In this document: in pieces, positions 18,405 through 26,721 of the stretch
Layout: the number at the start of each line of letters is the position of its first letter
How positions within the stretch are numbered: the first letter of the stretch is position 1
Source of the DNA: Anaerolineae bacterium
GTDB taxonomy: Bacteria > Chloroflexota > Anaerolineae > Aggregatilineales > Phototrophicaceae
Length of the DNA: 55,542 nucleotides
Assembly (NCBI GenBank): GCA_022841825.1
Contig: JALHQT010000012.1
Span: forward strand, 1 to 55,542
Direction of reading: 5' to 3'
Program-made: the position numbers and the translations under genes
The notes under the pieces: model-generated
Told to the model about the DNA's origin: nothing
Databases searched by the model: none
Seen by the model: only the letters and a program-made list of their open reading frames with translations

Positions 18405-19577
18405 GTGATACAGGAACTCATCAACCGCGCAAACCAGCAGGGGTTCGTCACACTGGAAGACGTACTGGAAGCGTTGGATGAAGATGGCGACGACATCACA
18501 GCGATTGACAGTATTTTGTACGAACTAGATGAGCTAGGGATAGAACTACGACAGGAGAACGAAACCGTAGAGCGAATGCTGCTCCCGGAAGAGATTGAGT
18601 TCGAGTTTGAGCCGGAAGAGATCCTCCACGACCCCGGCATTGGCGATATTAACGCCGTCTCCGCAGATGACCCCGTTGGACTGTACTTTCGCCAGATGGC
18701 ACAGGAACCCCTCCTGAACGCCCAGGAAGAAATCGAACTCGCCCGCCGCATCGAAATTGGAAAACACGCCCGCGAAGCCCTCCGCCGACCGAACGCCCGT
18801 GAACTCTACAGCGAATTGTGGATAGCCCACATGGAAAAGCTCGTCTTTGACGGGCAGAACGCACGGGAACACCTCGGCAGGGCGAACACCCGCCTTGTGG
18901 TGAGCATCGCCAAGCGCTACATGGGGCAGGGGCTGCCGTTTCCCGATTTGATCCAGGAAGGCAATGTCGGATTGATGCGCGCCGTCGATAAGTACGACTA
19001 CAAGCGCGGCAACCGCTTCAGCACCTACGCCACCTGGTGGATACGTCAGGCAATCACCCGCGCCCTGGCGCAGAAGACCCGCACTATTCGCATCCCGCTC
19101 CACATGACCGAGCGCATTCGCCAGATGTATCGCACTGCCCAGCACCTCGAGCAGAGCCTCGGTCGCCGCCCATCTCCCGAAGAGATCGCGGGCGAGATGG
19201 AAATGAGCGCCGACCACATTCGCAGCATGATGGATGCCAGTCAGCACGCCATCGCGCTGGAACGTCCGGTGGGCGATGACGGTGATAGTGAATTTGGCGA
19301 CTTCATCGAAGATCAGGACTCACCCAGCCCTGTCGAATCGGCGACGCAGCACCTCCTTCAGGAGACCATCGAGAATGTCCTCGGCGAACTCACCCCTCGC
19401 CAGAGCCACATCCTGCGCCTACGTTTCGGTCTCGGCGGCGGTGAACCGCATACGCTTGAAGAAATCGCCAACAAGTTTGGTCTCAGCCGCGAACGCATTC
19501 GGCAGCTCGAAAAAGAAGCGCTGCGCCGCCTGCGTCATCCGCGCCTCGCACACAATCTGCGCGACTACCTGGGCTAA
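18405..19577 (+). CDS. sigA: Primary sigma-70 factor (RpoD/SigA)
   Basis: 390 residues. Region 1.1-like helices are at 1-80 (acidic) and region 1.2 contains DPVGLYFRQMAQEPLL. Regions 2.1-2.4 are complete, including NTRLVVSIAKRYMGQGLPF, YDYKRGNRFSTYATWWIRQAI and TRTIRIP; region 3 follows. Region 4.2 has EEIANKFGLSRERIRQLEKEALRRLRHP, so this is the housekeeping type. The start is GTG at 18405 with CAGGAG 5 nt before it. A promoter and an inverted repeat lie upstream, and a terminator lies 36 bp after the stop. Confidence 0.95.
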   Translation: MIQELINRANQQGFVTLEDVLEALDEDGDDITAIDSILYELDELGIELRQENETVERMLLPEEIEFEFEPEEILHDPGIGDINAVSADDPVGLYFRQMAQEPLLNAQEEIELARRIEIGKHAREALRRPNARELYSELWIAHMEKLVFDGQNAREHLGRANTRLVVSIAKRYMGQGLPFPDLIQEGNVGLMRAVDKYDYKRGNRFSTYATWWIRQAITRALAQKTRTIRIPLHMTERIRQMYRTAQHLEQSLGRRPSPEEIAGEMEMSADHIRSMMDASQHAIALERPVGDDGDSEFGDFIEDQDSPSPVESATQHLLQETIENVLGELTPRQSHILRLRFGLGGGEPHTLEEIANKFGLSRERIRQLEKEALRRLRHPRLAHNLRDYLG

Positions 19578-19613
19578 CCACCCCGTCGCGTATCCCACAA
19601 CTCTATAGTCCCA

Positions 19614-19650
19614 ACACAATGAGACCGGCATCGCCCGGTCTTGTGTTTTT
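19614..19650 (+). terminator. Intrinsic terminator of sigA
   Basis: ACACAA-TG-AGACCGG and CCGGTCT-TGTGT form a stem with a 2-nt internal bulge around a short CATCGC loop. A run of five to six T follows directly (19645-19650). Confidence 0.88.
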
Positions 19651-20165
19651 CAGACGCGGGCACGCAGTGTGGGAGCAGCATCCTGTGATCGCAGGGGTTG
19701 CGCGACCAACCCACCGCCGCGAACCGTCGAGCCGACGACGAATGCCGCGCTGATCAGGACAAGATTCTTGACAATGTACTGCCCCTCAAGGGTCAATCCA
19801 AATGGAAATGCCGTAAATACGAGATCAGGACGCAGGAAAACCGGCGAAATCGTCCCAGGCATTTGCAGGAACAGCAGCAGGATCGTCAGGCGCATGAATT
19901 TGCCCGTGATGAACCCCAACCCGATCAGCATCTCCCACACTGCCAGGATAGGCATAAAGACAGAGAGCGGCACAAACGTGATCGTCTCACGGATCAGTCC
20001 CTCCGCCGGGCTGAGTCCCGGGACGAGCTTGACAGCACCGAACCAGAAGAACACAACGCCCAGCGAAATCCGCAAGAGCGCCACCCCGTGGCGTGCCATC
20101 CATTGTGTGAGAAACCGATCAACCGCCTCAAATACCCAAGTGTACAACCGGGCAATCCGACTCAT
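19650..20165 (-). CDS. DoxX family membrane protein
   Basis: A 171-residue four-helix integral membrane protein. After an N-terminal amphipathic stretch, the helix [21 protein letters not shown] with a conserved Arg/Lys is typical of DoxX/Dox[19 protein letters not shown] follows. Relatives include the DoxD subunit of thiosulfate:quinone oxidoreductase and other redox-stress membrane partners. I start at ATG 20165 because GGAG lies 8 nt upstream; longer frames are unsupported. Two CRP/FNR-type sites lie directly upstream. The sulfur locus next door suggests a role in sulfur redox, but this is inference. Confidence 0.8.
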   Translation of the reverse strand: MSRIARLYTWVFEAVDRFLTQWMARHGVALLRISLGVVFFWFGAVKLVPGLSPAEGLIRETITFVPLSVFMPILAVWEMLIGLGFITGKFMRLTILLLFLQMPGTISPVFLRPDLVFTAFPFGLTLEGQYIVKNLVLISAAFVVGSTVRGGGLVAQPLRSQDAAPTLRARV

Positions 20166-20183
20166 GTTACAGCTCCGACTACT

Positions 20184-20199
20184 TGTGAATAGTTTCACA
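20184..20199. promoter_or_regulatory. CRP/FNR-family operator, perfect TGTGA-N6-TCACA
   Basis: TGTGAATAGTTTCACA matches the enterobacterial CRP consensus TGTGA-N6-TCACA exactly and is a perfect inverted repeat (TGTGAA-TAGT-TTCACA). It sits 18-34 bp upstream of the DoxX-family start codon, so binding here could repress or position polymerase. Confidence 0.7.
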
Positions 20200-20235
20200 G
20201 TATAGTCGTCGATATGTCGTATTGCATGAGGTCTT

Positions 20236-20251
20236 TGTGAAAAACTACACA
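20236..20251. promoter_or_regulatory. Second, weaker CRP/FNR-type site
   Basis: TGTGAAAAACTACACA has one perfect half (TGTGA) and a degenerate ACACA half. Its centre is 52 bp from the centre of the first site, five helical turns, so both would lie on the same face of the DNA. Confidence 0.5.
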
Positions 20252-20263
20252 ATACCCCTAATC

Positions 20264-21169
20264 TCAAGGGGGTAACAGATTCCTTTGCTTCAGCCGCTGA
20301 GAAAAGCCGTCTGCCAGTGCGGAAAGGGGAGTGCTCATATCGCGAACAAGCTTGAGCGTGCGCAGCAGTGGGCGTCCCAGTATGGCGACACACTGCAAAA
20401 TCCCCATCCGCTCTTCCTGCTCGACCACATAACGGGGAAGCACTGATACGCAGGTCCCCGCCGCAACCGCTCGCTTGATCGACTCGACATTATCAAACTC
20501 TGCACTGATGTTCGGGCGTATCCCATGATTGACCAGCACACGATCCAGCCAGGTTCGGGTATGGCTATCACGTGGACGCATGATAAACACCTGGTCGGCA
20601 AGGTCCGAAATCGCAATTTCCTGCCGCCCCCACCAGCCATGCCTGGAGCCGACAATGACATACTGCTCGACCTCCGCCAATGCGACCACTTCAAAACGTT
20701 CGACTTCCGAGACCTCCAGTTCGCCTTCGATCAAGCCCAATTCCATCCGACGCGCACGCAGCTCATCCAGAATAAACGACGTCACACCCGTTTGAAGCTG
20801 AATGGTCGCCGCCGGATACTGGACGCGAAACGCCTGGATGATCTCCGGCAGGAGATAAACACTTGCGCCCGGCGTCGCGCCAATGACCAACTGACCTTCC
20901 ATGACGGACGAGTGACTCGTCAGGGCGCTTTCCGCTTCTGCCGCCAGCGCTAGCAGCCGCCGCGCGTAACCGTAGAGTGTACGTCCGCCATCCGTCAGCG
21001 TTACACCTCGGCGTCCGCGCACGAAGAGAGCAACGCCAAGTCCAGCTTCCAGCTCACGCATCTGCTGACTGACAGCGGATTGGCTGACGTAGAGGCGGTT
21101 CGCCCCCGCGCTGAAGCTGCCTTCATCGGCAACGGTCGCAAAAATATGGAGTTTGTGCAGGTCTAGCAT
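20264..21169 (-). CDS. LysR family transcriptional regulator
   Basis: 301 residues from the ATG at 21169, which has GGAG 6 nt upstream (two ATGs are adjacent). The N-terminal winged HTH is [20 protein letters not shown] followed by [20 protein letters not shown]-terminal periplasmic-binding-like co-inducer domain starts near [16 protein letters not shown] and contains an ELGLIEGEL strand. The helix-turn-helix region resembles CysB/CbbR-type members, but the ligand is unknown. It diverges from the rhodanese/persulfide operon, with a LysR-type palindrome between them. Confidence 0.9.
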   Translation of the reverse strand: MLDLHKLHIFATVADEGSFSAGANRLYVSQSAVSQQMRELEAGLGVALFVRGRRGVTLTDGGRTLYGYARRLLALAAEAESALTSHSSVMEGQLVIGATPGASVYLLPEIIQAFRVQYPAATIQLQTGVTSFILDELRARRMELGLIEGELEVSEVERFEVVALAEVEQYVIVGSRHGWWGRQEIAISDLADQVFIMRPRDSHTRTWLDRVLVNHGIRPNISAEFDNVESIKRAVAAGTCVSVLPRYVVEQEERMGILQCVAILGRPLLRTLKLVRDMSTPLSALADGFSQRLKQRNLLPP

Positions 21170-21187
21170 CATGTGCTCCGCTTTTCC

Positions 21188-21202
21188 ATAAGTAATACTT
21201 AT
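21188..21202. promoter_or_regulatory. LysR-type (T-N11-A) palindrome
   Basis: ATAAGTA-A-TACTTAT, 7-bp arms around one central base, contains the T-N11-A framework of LysR boxes. It lies 19 bp upstream of the lysR start codon and about 95 bp from the divergent rhodanese start. A further ATAAGT half-site is at 21210-21215. Probably the autoregulatory and co-inducer-responsive site. Confidence 0.6.
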
Positions 21203-21295
21203 AGCACCGATAAGTGACTGATCGCTATACGCCGCGTCCAATCCATCCTATGCTTATCTGCATGTTCAATCAGTGAATAGCAGGTACGGATTCGA

Positions 21296-21724
21296 ATGAA
21301 TCGCAAATCGCTCCCCATCATGGCAATTGTGATCACCGTCGCAGCCATTGCGCTGTTTCTCTTTGGGCTGCTGCGTGCAGATTTCGGCTCTGGCACCGCC
21401 ACCGCAGCCGTTGGCAGCCTGACACCTGACAGCTATGTTACACAGTACAGCCAGCCAGGCACTCCCCATCTTCTGCTGGATGTCCGCACGCCAGAAGAAT
21501 ACGCCGAGGGGCACATCGCCAATTCCCTCAATATCTCCTTGCAGACGCTTTCATCCCGCCTGAGCGAAATTCCGACCGATACCCCGGTGGTCATTTACTG
21601 CCGCAGCGGTAACCGCAGCGCGCAGGCGGCGCAGCTTCTCAGCGAGGCGGGTTACACCCAACTCTACGACCTGGGCGGCATCATCGACTGGCAGTCGCAG
21701 GGATATCCGGTCAGCAACGAGTGA
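21296..21724 (+). CDS. Membrane-anchored single-domain rhodanese
   Basis: 142 residues. One N-terminal membrane or signal helix (about 8-26) is followed by an exported rhodanese domain. The active-site loop is YCRSGNRS with Cys102, and the domain begins with LLLDVRTPEEYAEGHI. It would carry sulfane sulfur as a cysteine persulfide outside the cytoplasm. It is the first gene of the plus-strand sulfur operon, 67 bp before the persulfide-dioxygenase fusion, and divergent from lysR. Confidence 0.88.
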   Translation: MNRKSLPIMAIVITVAAIALFLFGLLRADFGSGTATAAVGSLTPDSYVTQYSQPGTPHLLLDVRTPEEYAEGHIANSLNISLQTLSSRLSEIPTDTPVVIYCRSGNRSAQAAQLLSEAGYTQLYDLGGIIDWQSQGYPVSNE

Positions 21725-21791
21725 CAAAGGGTGACCCAGCACCACACCAGTCGCCAATTCTCAACGAACGCCTCAAGGAGGGCATCTCTAG

Positions 21792-23198
21792 ATGATTCTC
21801 AAGTACTTCTACGACAAGCGCCTGGCGCAAGCCTCCTATCTGCTCGGCTGCGCCAAGACGGGTGAAGCAATCGTCATCGACCCCATGCGCAGTATCCAGG
21901 ACTACCTGGATGTGGCGAGTGCCGAAGGGCTGCGCATCACCCACATTGGCGAGACGCACATCCACGCCGATTTTGTCAGCGGGGCGCGCGAACTCGCCGA
22001 CGCAACCGGTGCCATGATGTACCTGAGCGACATGGGCGACGCCGACTGGAAGTACGGCTATGGCAACCAGTCCAACGTCATCCTGGTGCGCGATGGCGAT
22101 CGCTTCAAGGTCGGCAACATCGAACTTCAAGTGATGTGGACGCCAGGTCACACCCTCGAACACATCGCCTTCCTGGTGACCGACACCGCCGCGTCCAACG
22201 AGCCGATTGGCGTCTTCACGGGCGACTTCATCTTTGTCGGCGATGTTGGACGCCCCGACCTGCTCGAAGAAGCGGCGGGCTTCGTCGGCACGAAAATCCC
22301 TGGCGCACGGATGCAGTTCGAAAGCATCCAGAAATTCAAGTCGCTGCCGGATTACCTCCAGCTCTGGCCCGCGCATGGCGCAGGCAGCGCCTGTGGCAAA
22401 GCGCTCGGCGGTGTGCCATCAACCACCCTGGGTTACGAAAAGCGCGTCAGCCCCGCCTTCCAGTTCACCGAGCGCGACGCCTTCGTCGATTGGCTGCTCG
22501 ACGGACAGCCCGAAGCGCCGCGCTATTTCGCCCAGATGAAAAAAGTCAACAAGCTTGGACCTGCTCTGAACCACGAGCTGCCCACACCCAGGCATCTTGA
22601 CGCAAACGCGCTTGCAGCACTCCTGCGCGATGGCGAGCTGGTCATCGACCTGCGCCCGGCTGCCGATTTCACGCGCGCCCATGCGCGCGGCACATTGAGC
22701 ATCCCTGCCACTGCCACCATGTTCTCAACTTACGTCGGCTGGTTCGTCGATTTCGCGCAGTCGACCTACCTGCTGCTGTCTTCGCCGGACCAACTTGCCG
22801 ATGTCCTTGGCGATCTGCGCGCAATTGGCGTGGACAATATCCCCGGCTACTTCACGCCGGAAGTCATCGCCGCACACAGCGAAACGCTGCCCGTCATCTC
22901 GGCGGACGAGCTGCGTCAGCGGGACAACGGTGGATATGCCATCCTGGATGTACGGGGCAAGAGCGAATACTGCGAAGGGCATATTGTCGGCGCGCGAAAT
23001 CTGTTCGTCGGCTACCTGCCGCAGCAGATGGAGAATGTGCCAAAAGACATGCCCATCATCACGCAGTGCGCCAGCGGCTACCGTTCGCACATCGCCGCGA
23101 GCTGGCTGCAGGCGCACGGCTACGCCGTCACTAACCTGACGGACGCCCAGGCGATCTGGTCCAATACGCTGATCACGGAGACATGCAGTCCATCATGA
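21792..23198 (+). CDS. Persulfide dioxygenase-rhodanese fusion (CstB-like)
   Basis: 468 residues in three parts. 1) A metallo-beta-lactamase domain (1-250) of the ETHE1/persulfide-dioxygenase type: metal motif THIHADF (His56, His58, Asp60), PGHTLEH (His120), and a GDVGRPDL loop. 2) A rhodanese-homology domain (about 268-345) without a catalytic Cys (LLLSSPDQ at the loop). 3) A C-terminal active rhodanese with QCASGYRS (Cys426). This matches the CstB layout, which oxidises persulfide to thiosulfate/sulfite. AGGAGGG lies 9 nt upstream. It overlaps the TauE-family gene by 16 bp. Confidence 0.9.
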   Translation: MILKYFYDKRLAQASYLLGCAKTGEAIVIDPMRSIQDYLDVASAEGLRITHIGETHIHADFVSGARELADATGAMMYLSDMGDADWKYGYGNQSNVILVRDGDRFKVGNIELQVMWTPGHTLEHIAFLVTDTAASNEPIGVFTGDFIFVGDVGRPDLLEEAAGFVGTKIPGARMQFESIQKFKSLPDYLQLWPAHGAGSACGKALGGVPSTTLGYEKRVSPAFQFTERDAFVDWLLDGQPEAPRYFAQMKKVNKLGPALNHELPTPRHLDANALAALLRDGELVIDLRPAADFTRAHARGTLSIPATATMFSTYVGWFVDFAQSTYLLLSSPDQLADVLGDLRAIGVDNIPGYFTPEVIAAHSETLPVISADELRQRDNGGYAILDVRGKSEYCEGHIVGARNLFVGYLPQQMENVPKDMPIITQCASGYRSHIAASWLQAHGYAVTNLTDAQAIWSNTLITETCSPS

Positions 23199-23962
23199 CC
23201 CCGGCGGCGCTGCTCCTCACGGAGGTTGTCCTCGGCTTCGGCATTGGACTGGTACTCGGCTTACTGGGCGGTGGCGGGTCTATCCTGACCGTCCCCGCTC
23301 TGGTCTACGTCGTCGGACTCAGCCCTCGCGCTGCCGTCTCCGCCTCGCTCGTCATCGTTGGGCTGAACGGCATCACCGGGGCGCTCTTCCAGCGCACGCA
23401 CGGAACACTCAACTGGCATGTGGCGCTGCTGTTTGGCGGCGTTGGAATGGCAGCATCGTATCTTGCAGCAGGTGTCTCCAAACAGTTTTCGCCAACCGTG
23501 CTCATGATCGCGTTCGCCATCCTGATGCTCCTCATCGGCAGCCTGATGATCTGGCGCAAGCACAATGACAAACCCCAACGCCAACGCGCCAGCCTGACGA
23601 TCATCATCCTCAGCGGAATCGGCGTGGGATTGCTGACCGGCTTTCTGGGCGTGGGCGGCGGCTTCCTGATCGTTCCCGCGCTCGTCCTGCTGGTCGGGCT
23701 GCCCATGAAGCAGGCAGTCGGCACCTCGCTGATCGTCATCGCCATGAACAGCCTGGCAGGGTTTTTGGGGCATCTTTCGGATTTCTCGGTTGATGTCGCG
23801 CTTCTCGCCATCTTTATCCTCGCGGGCATCGTCGGCACGTATCTAGGGACAAAGCTGGCACGGCGCGCTGACCCACGCGCACTCCGCCAATTGTTCGCTG
23901 TTTTCGTCATCGGGTTAGGCGCATTCCTACTCGTCGACAACGTTTCTAAACTGCTCGCATAA
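23183..23962 (+). CDS. TauE/SafE family sulfite/sulfonate exporter
   Basis: A 259-residue membrane protein with two homologous halves of about four helices each, seen in the repeated GGGGSILTVPALVYVVGLSP and GVGGGFLIVPALVLLVGLPM segments. The family exports sulfite, thiosulfate or organosulfonates, and other members import them. Its 16-bp overlap with the persulfide dioxygenase gene suggests that it removes that enzyme's product. The start at 23183 is preceded by GGAG with a short 3-nt gap; an ATG at 23195 is the alternative. Confidence 0.85.
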   Translation: MQSIMTPAALLLTEVVLGFGIGLVLGLLGGGGSILTVPALVYVVGLSPRAAVSASLVIVGLNGITGALFQRTHGTLNWHVALLFGGVGMAASYLAAGVSKQFSPTVLMIAFAILMLLIGSLMIWRKHNDKPQRQRASLTIIILSGIGVGLLTGFLGVGGGFLIVPALVLLVGLPMKQAVGTSLIVIAMNSLAGFLGHLSDFSVDVALLAIFILAGIVGTYLGTKLARRADPRALRQLFAVFVIGLGAFLLVDNVSKLLA

Positions 23963-24000
23963 CACGACCATCTCATTTACACAAACCAAGGACTGATCCC

Positions 24001-24348
24001 ATGAACATGCTCAAGTCACTCTTCAACGCGCCCAATTTCCGCAATGTTGATGTCGCCGAGGCAAACCAGATGCTCTCCAGCAGCAAACCGCCCTTCCTGC
24101 TCGATGTGCGCACCAGCGCCGAATTTAAGGAGATGCACATCCAGGGCGCAAAGCTTATCCCGCTGGATAACCTGATGCAGCGGATGGGTGATCTGCCAAA
24201 AGAACGCGCTATACTGGTCGTCTGCCGTTCCGGCGGTCGCAGCAGCACAGCCGCACGCGAACTGGCGGCGGTAGGTTACGACGTGATCAACATGCGCGGC
24301 GGCATGATCCAATGGCAAGGCGCAGGGTTGCCCATCCGCAAAGGCTAA
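24001..24348 (+). CDS. Cytoplasmic rhodanese domain protein
   Basis: A 115-residue single-domain rhodanese with VCRSGGRS (Cys75) and the leading LLDVRTSAEFKEMHI. There is no signal peptide. It probably relays sulfane sulfur to or from the CstB-like enzyme. RidA starts 3 bp downstream, so the two are one transcript. Third rhodanese of this locus, counting the fusion protein. Confidence 0.9.
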   Translation: MNMLKSLFNAPNFRNVDVAEANQMLSSSKPPFLLDVRTSAEFKEMHIQGAKLIPLDNLMQRMGDLPKERAILVVCRSGGRSSTAARELAAVGYDVINMRGGMIQWQGAGLPIRKG

Positions 24349-24351
24349 GAA

Positions 24352-24750
24352 ATGCCCAATCGCACACGCATCGACACCGGTACACCCTGGGAAAAGATCG
24401 TCGGCTATTCACGCGCGGTTCGCGTCGGCGAGCATGTCTACGTCTCCGGCACGACCGCCAGCGACGAACAAGGCAAGGTCATCGGCATCGGTGACCCCGC
24501 CGCGCAGACGGAGTACATCATCCGCAAGGTCGAGCGCGCGCTGGTCGCCTGTGGCGCAGCGCTCGCCGATGTCGTACGTGTGCGCATGTACGTGACGGAT
24601 ATTGCGCAGTGGGAGGCTGTCGGGCGCAAGCACGGCGAATTCTTCGGCGAGATTCGTCCGGTGACGACGATGGTCGAAGTCAGCAAACTGATCGATCCTG
24701 ACCATCTCGTTGAAATCGAGGTCGAGGCAATTGTCGGATCGGGCGTATGA
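24352..24750 (+). CDS. RidA (YjgF/YER057c/UK114) family enamine/imine deaminase
   Basis: A 132-residue chorismate-mutase-like trimer subunit. The catalytic Arg is in VVRVRMYVTD, with the Glu/Thr pocket residues in PVTTMVEVSKL and a C-terminal EIEVEAIVG. RidA proteins hydrolyse reactive 2-aminoacrylate and related imines. It ends in a 4-bp ATGA overlap with the LLM oxidoreductase. An LLM flavin enzyme paired with a RidA relative also occurs in the Rut pyrimidine pathway, which may hint at a shared substrate. Confidence 0.88.
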   Translation: MPNRTRIDTGTPWEKIVGYSRAVRVGEHVYVSGTTASDEQGKVIGIGDPAAQTEYIIRKVERALVACGAALADVVRVRMYVTDIAQWEAVGRKHGEFFGEIRPVTTMVEVSKLIDPDHLVEIEVEAIVGSGV

Positions 24751-25742
24751 AGTTCAGCCTGCGCTTCAACAACGATCTGCCCGCGCGAGACTACATCGCG
24801 CTTGCGCGGCTTGCCGAGGACATGGGGTTTGATCAGTTCTGGATCAGCGATGATCTGTTTCTGCGCAGCGCGCCTGTGCTGCTGACGGCGGTGGCGGGCG
24901 CGACCACGCGAATCCAGATAGGGACCTGCATTGTCAACCCCTATACGCTCCATCCCGCCGAAATGGCGATGATGGCTGCGACGCTCGACGAACTGAGCGG
25001 CGGGCGATTCCTGCTCGGCGTGGCATCGGGCGCGAGCGAATTCCTCAAGTGGGTCGGCATCCCGGCAGAAAAGCCGCTCACGGCAGTTGTTGAGACGATG
25101 CAGGTTCTGAAGCGTCTTTTCGCGGGCGAGCGCGCACCCTTTGTGGGCAGCTTCGTCCAATGGACGGACGAGGCATACCTGCGCTTTCCTTCACGCCCTG
25201 TCCCGATCTACCTGGGCGCGCTTTCGCCGAAGATGCTCGAAGCACTGGGCGAACACGCCGACGGCGGCTTGCCACTCCTCCTCCCCCCGGAGCACTACAC
25301 GACCGTGCTGCCCTATATCCAGGCGGGCGCTGCGCGCGCCGGACGCTCGCTCGACCAGATTGACCTGGCGGCGTGCATCTGGTGTTCGCTCTCGGACGAC
25401 CGCGACGCGGCGCAAGCTGCGCTTGCCGACAAGATCGCCTACTACGGGCACGCCATGAGCGCGCTGATCTGGGAGCGGCTGGGGCTGACTCAGGACGACT
25501 TTCGCCCCATCGAAAATGCTGTGATGCGCGCGCGCGATTTGGCAAAAGCGCGCGCGCTGGTCACCCCGCAAATGCTGCGCATCGGCGTCGTCGGCACGCC
25601 GTTCGATCTGATCGAGCGCCTGGAACCGCTGGTCGCGCAAGGGGTGCGCCATCTCAGCTTTGGTCCGCCGCTCGGTCCCGATCCCGCCCATGCCATCCGC
25701 CTCATCGGGCAGCACATTATCCCGCACTTCAAGAGAAGTTAA
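24747..25742 (+). CDS. LLM class flavin/F420-dependent oxidoreductase
   Basis: A 331-residue TIM-barrel enzyme: LRFNNDLPARDYIALARLAEDMGFDQFWISDDL, then TTRIQIGTCIVNPYTLHP and LSGGRFLLGVASG for the cofactor phosphate. This is a different subtype from the gene at 1544, closer to the methylene-H4MPT-reductase/F420 group. The ATG overlaps the RidA stop codon. The substrate is unknown. Downstream, about 150 bp without a gene precede the HAD phosphatase. Confidence 0.85.
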   Translation: MKFSLRFNNDLPARDYIALARLAEDMGFDQFWISDDLFLRSAPVLLTAVAGATTRIQIGTCIVNPYTLHPAEMAMMAATLDELSGGRFLLGVASGASEFLKWVGIPAEKPLTAVVETMQVLKRLFAGERAPFVGSFVQWTDEAYLRFPSRPVPIYLGALSPKMLEALGEHADGGLPLLLPPEHYTTVLPYIQAGAARAGRSLDQIDLAACIWCSLSDDRDAAQAALADKIAYYGHAMSALIWERLGLTQDDFRPIENAVMRARDLAKARALVTPQMLRIGVVGTPFDLIERLEPLVAQGVRHLSFGPPLGPDPAHAIRLIGQHIIPHFKRS

Positions 25743-25824
25743 GTCCAGTACGCAGTTTCACGAGGAAGGATTACCGCACTTGGAATCCTCGGTAAACCTT
25801 CTCATCGTCGGGTTTAGTGCGCAG

Positions 25825-25852
25825 TTGGCGATGCCTGCGCCTGCGTTATACT
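25825..25852 (+). promoter_or_regulatory. Promoter of the HAD-IIA / G1P dehydrogenase operon
   Basis: TTGGCG (25825-25830), a 16-nt spacer, and TATACT (25847-25852). The predicted start near 25859 leaves a leader of about 30 nt before the TTG start at 25891. Confidence 0.55.
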
Positions 25853-25890
25853 CCGTACATCATTAACCCTCCCAGGCAGGAGCTTTTCAC

Positions 25891-26709
25891 TTGTCTCCGA
25901 TTGATGGACTCGTCTTCGACCTCGACGGAACGGTTTATCTCGGCGAAGCGGCGCTTCCCGGCGCGGTCGAAGCACTGACGGAGCTGCGCCGCCAGAACAA
26001 GCAGATGCTGTTCGTCAGCAACAAGCCGCTCGAACCGCGCGAGGCTTACGCCGCCAAGTTGACACGCCTGGGCATCCCCACGCTTCCGGACGACGTGATC
26101 ACGTCCGCCTACGTCCTCGGTTACCATCTGGCGCGTCATCATGCTGACCTGGCGTTGTACGTCGTTGGCGAGCCTAATTTGCTGGATGAGCTGCGCGGAC
26201 ACGGGTTGAAGATCCTGAACGAGTTCCTCGACCAGGATGACAAAGAGGTGATCGAGCCGCAGGGTGTCGATGCAGTCGTCATCGCCTTCGACCGCACGCT
26301 GACATATCGCAAGCTCAACACCGCCTATCAGGCGCTGGTACGAGGTGCACGCTTCTTCGCCACCAACGCCGATAAAGCATGCCCGATGCCCGGCGGCGGC
26401 ATCCCGGATGCGGGCGGCACGATTGCCGCACTCGAACACATGACCGGGCGAAAGCTGGAGCTGCTGGCGGGCAAACCGTCGCACCTGATCATGAATGTCG
26501 CGCTCGACCGCCTGGGGCTGCCCGCCGAGCGCGTCATGATGGTGGGCGACCGCCTGGAGACCGATATCCTCATGGGGCATCAGGCAGGGATGCAGACCGC
26601 CTGCACGCTCACGGGCGCATCCACCCGCGCCGATGCGCTGGCTGCCTCCCCCGCCCCACATCACATCATCGAAACGCTTATCGACCTACTGCCCCTGGCG
26701 CAGAATTGA
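25891..26709 (+). CDS. HAD-IIA (NagD-type) sugar/glycerol phosphatase
   Basis: 272 residues. Motif I is VFDLDGTVYLG (nucleophile Asp, residues 9-17), motif II is FVSNK, a C2a cap follows, motif III is the Lys of ELLAGKPS, and motif IV is MVGDRLETDI. The NagD/PGP subgroup dephosphorylates small phosphates such as phosphoglycolate and glycerol phosphate. The start is TTG at 25891 with AGGAG 9 nt upstream. It lies 12 bp before the G1P dehydrogenase, which makes glycerol-phosphate a likely shared metabolite (inference). Confidence 0.85.
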   Translation: MSPIDGLVFDLDGTVYLGEAALPGAVEALTELRRQNKQMLFVSNKPLEPREAYAAKLTRLGIPTLPDDVITSAYVLGYHLARHHADLALYVVGEPNLLDELRGHGLKILNEFLDQDDKEVIEPQGVDAVVIAFDRTLTYRKLNTAYQALVRGARFFATNADKACPMPGGGIPDAGGTIAALEHMTGRKLELLAGKPSHLIMNVALDRLGLPAERVMMVGDRLETDILMGHQAGMQTACTLTGASTRADALAASPAPHHIIETLIDLLPLAQN

Positions 26710-26721
26710 CGGAGAGCGACC

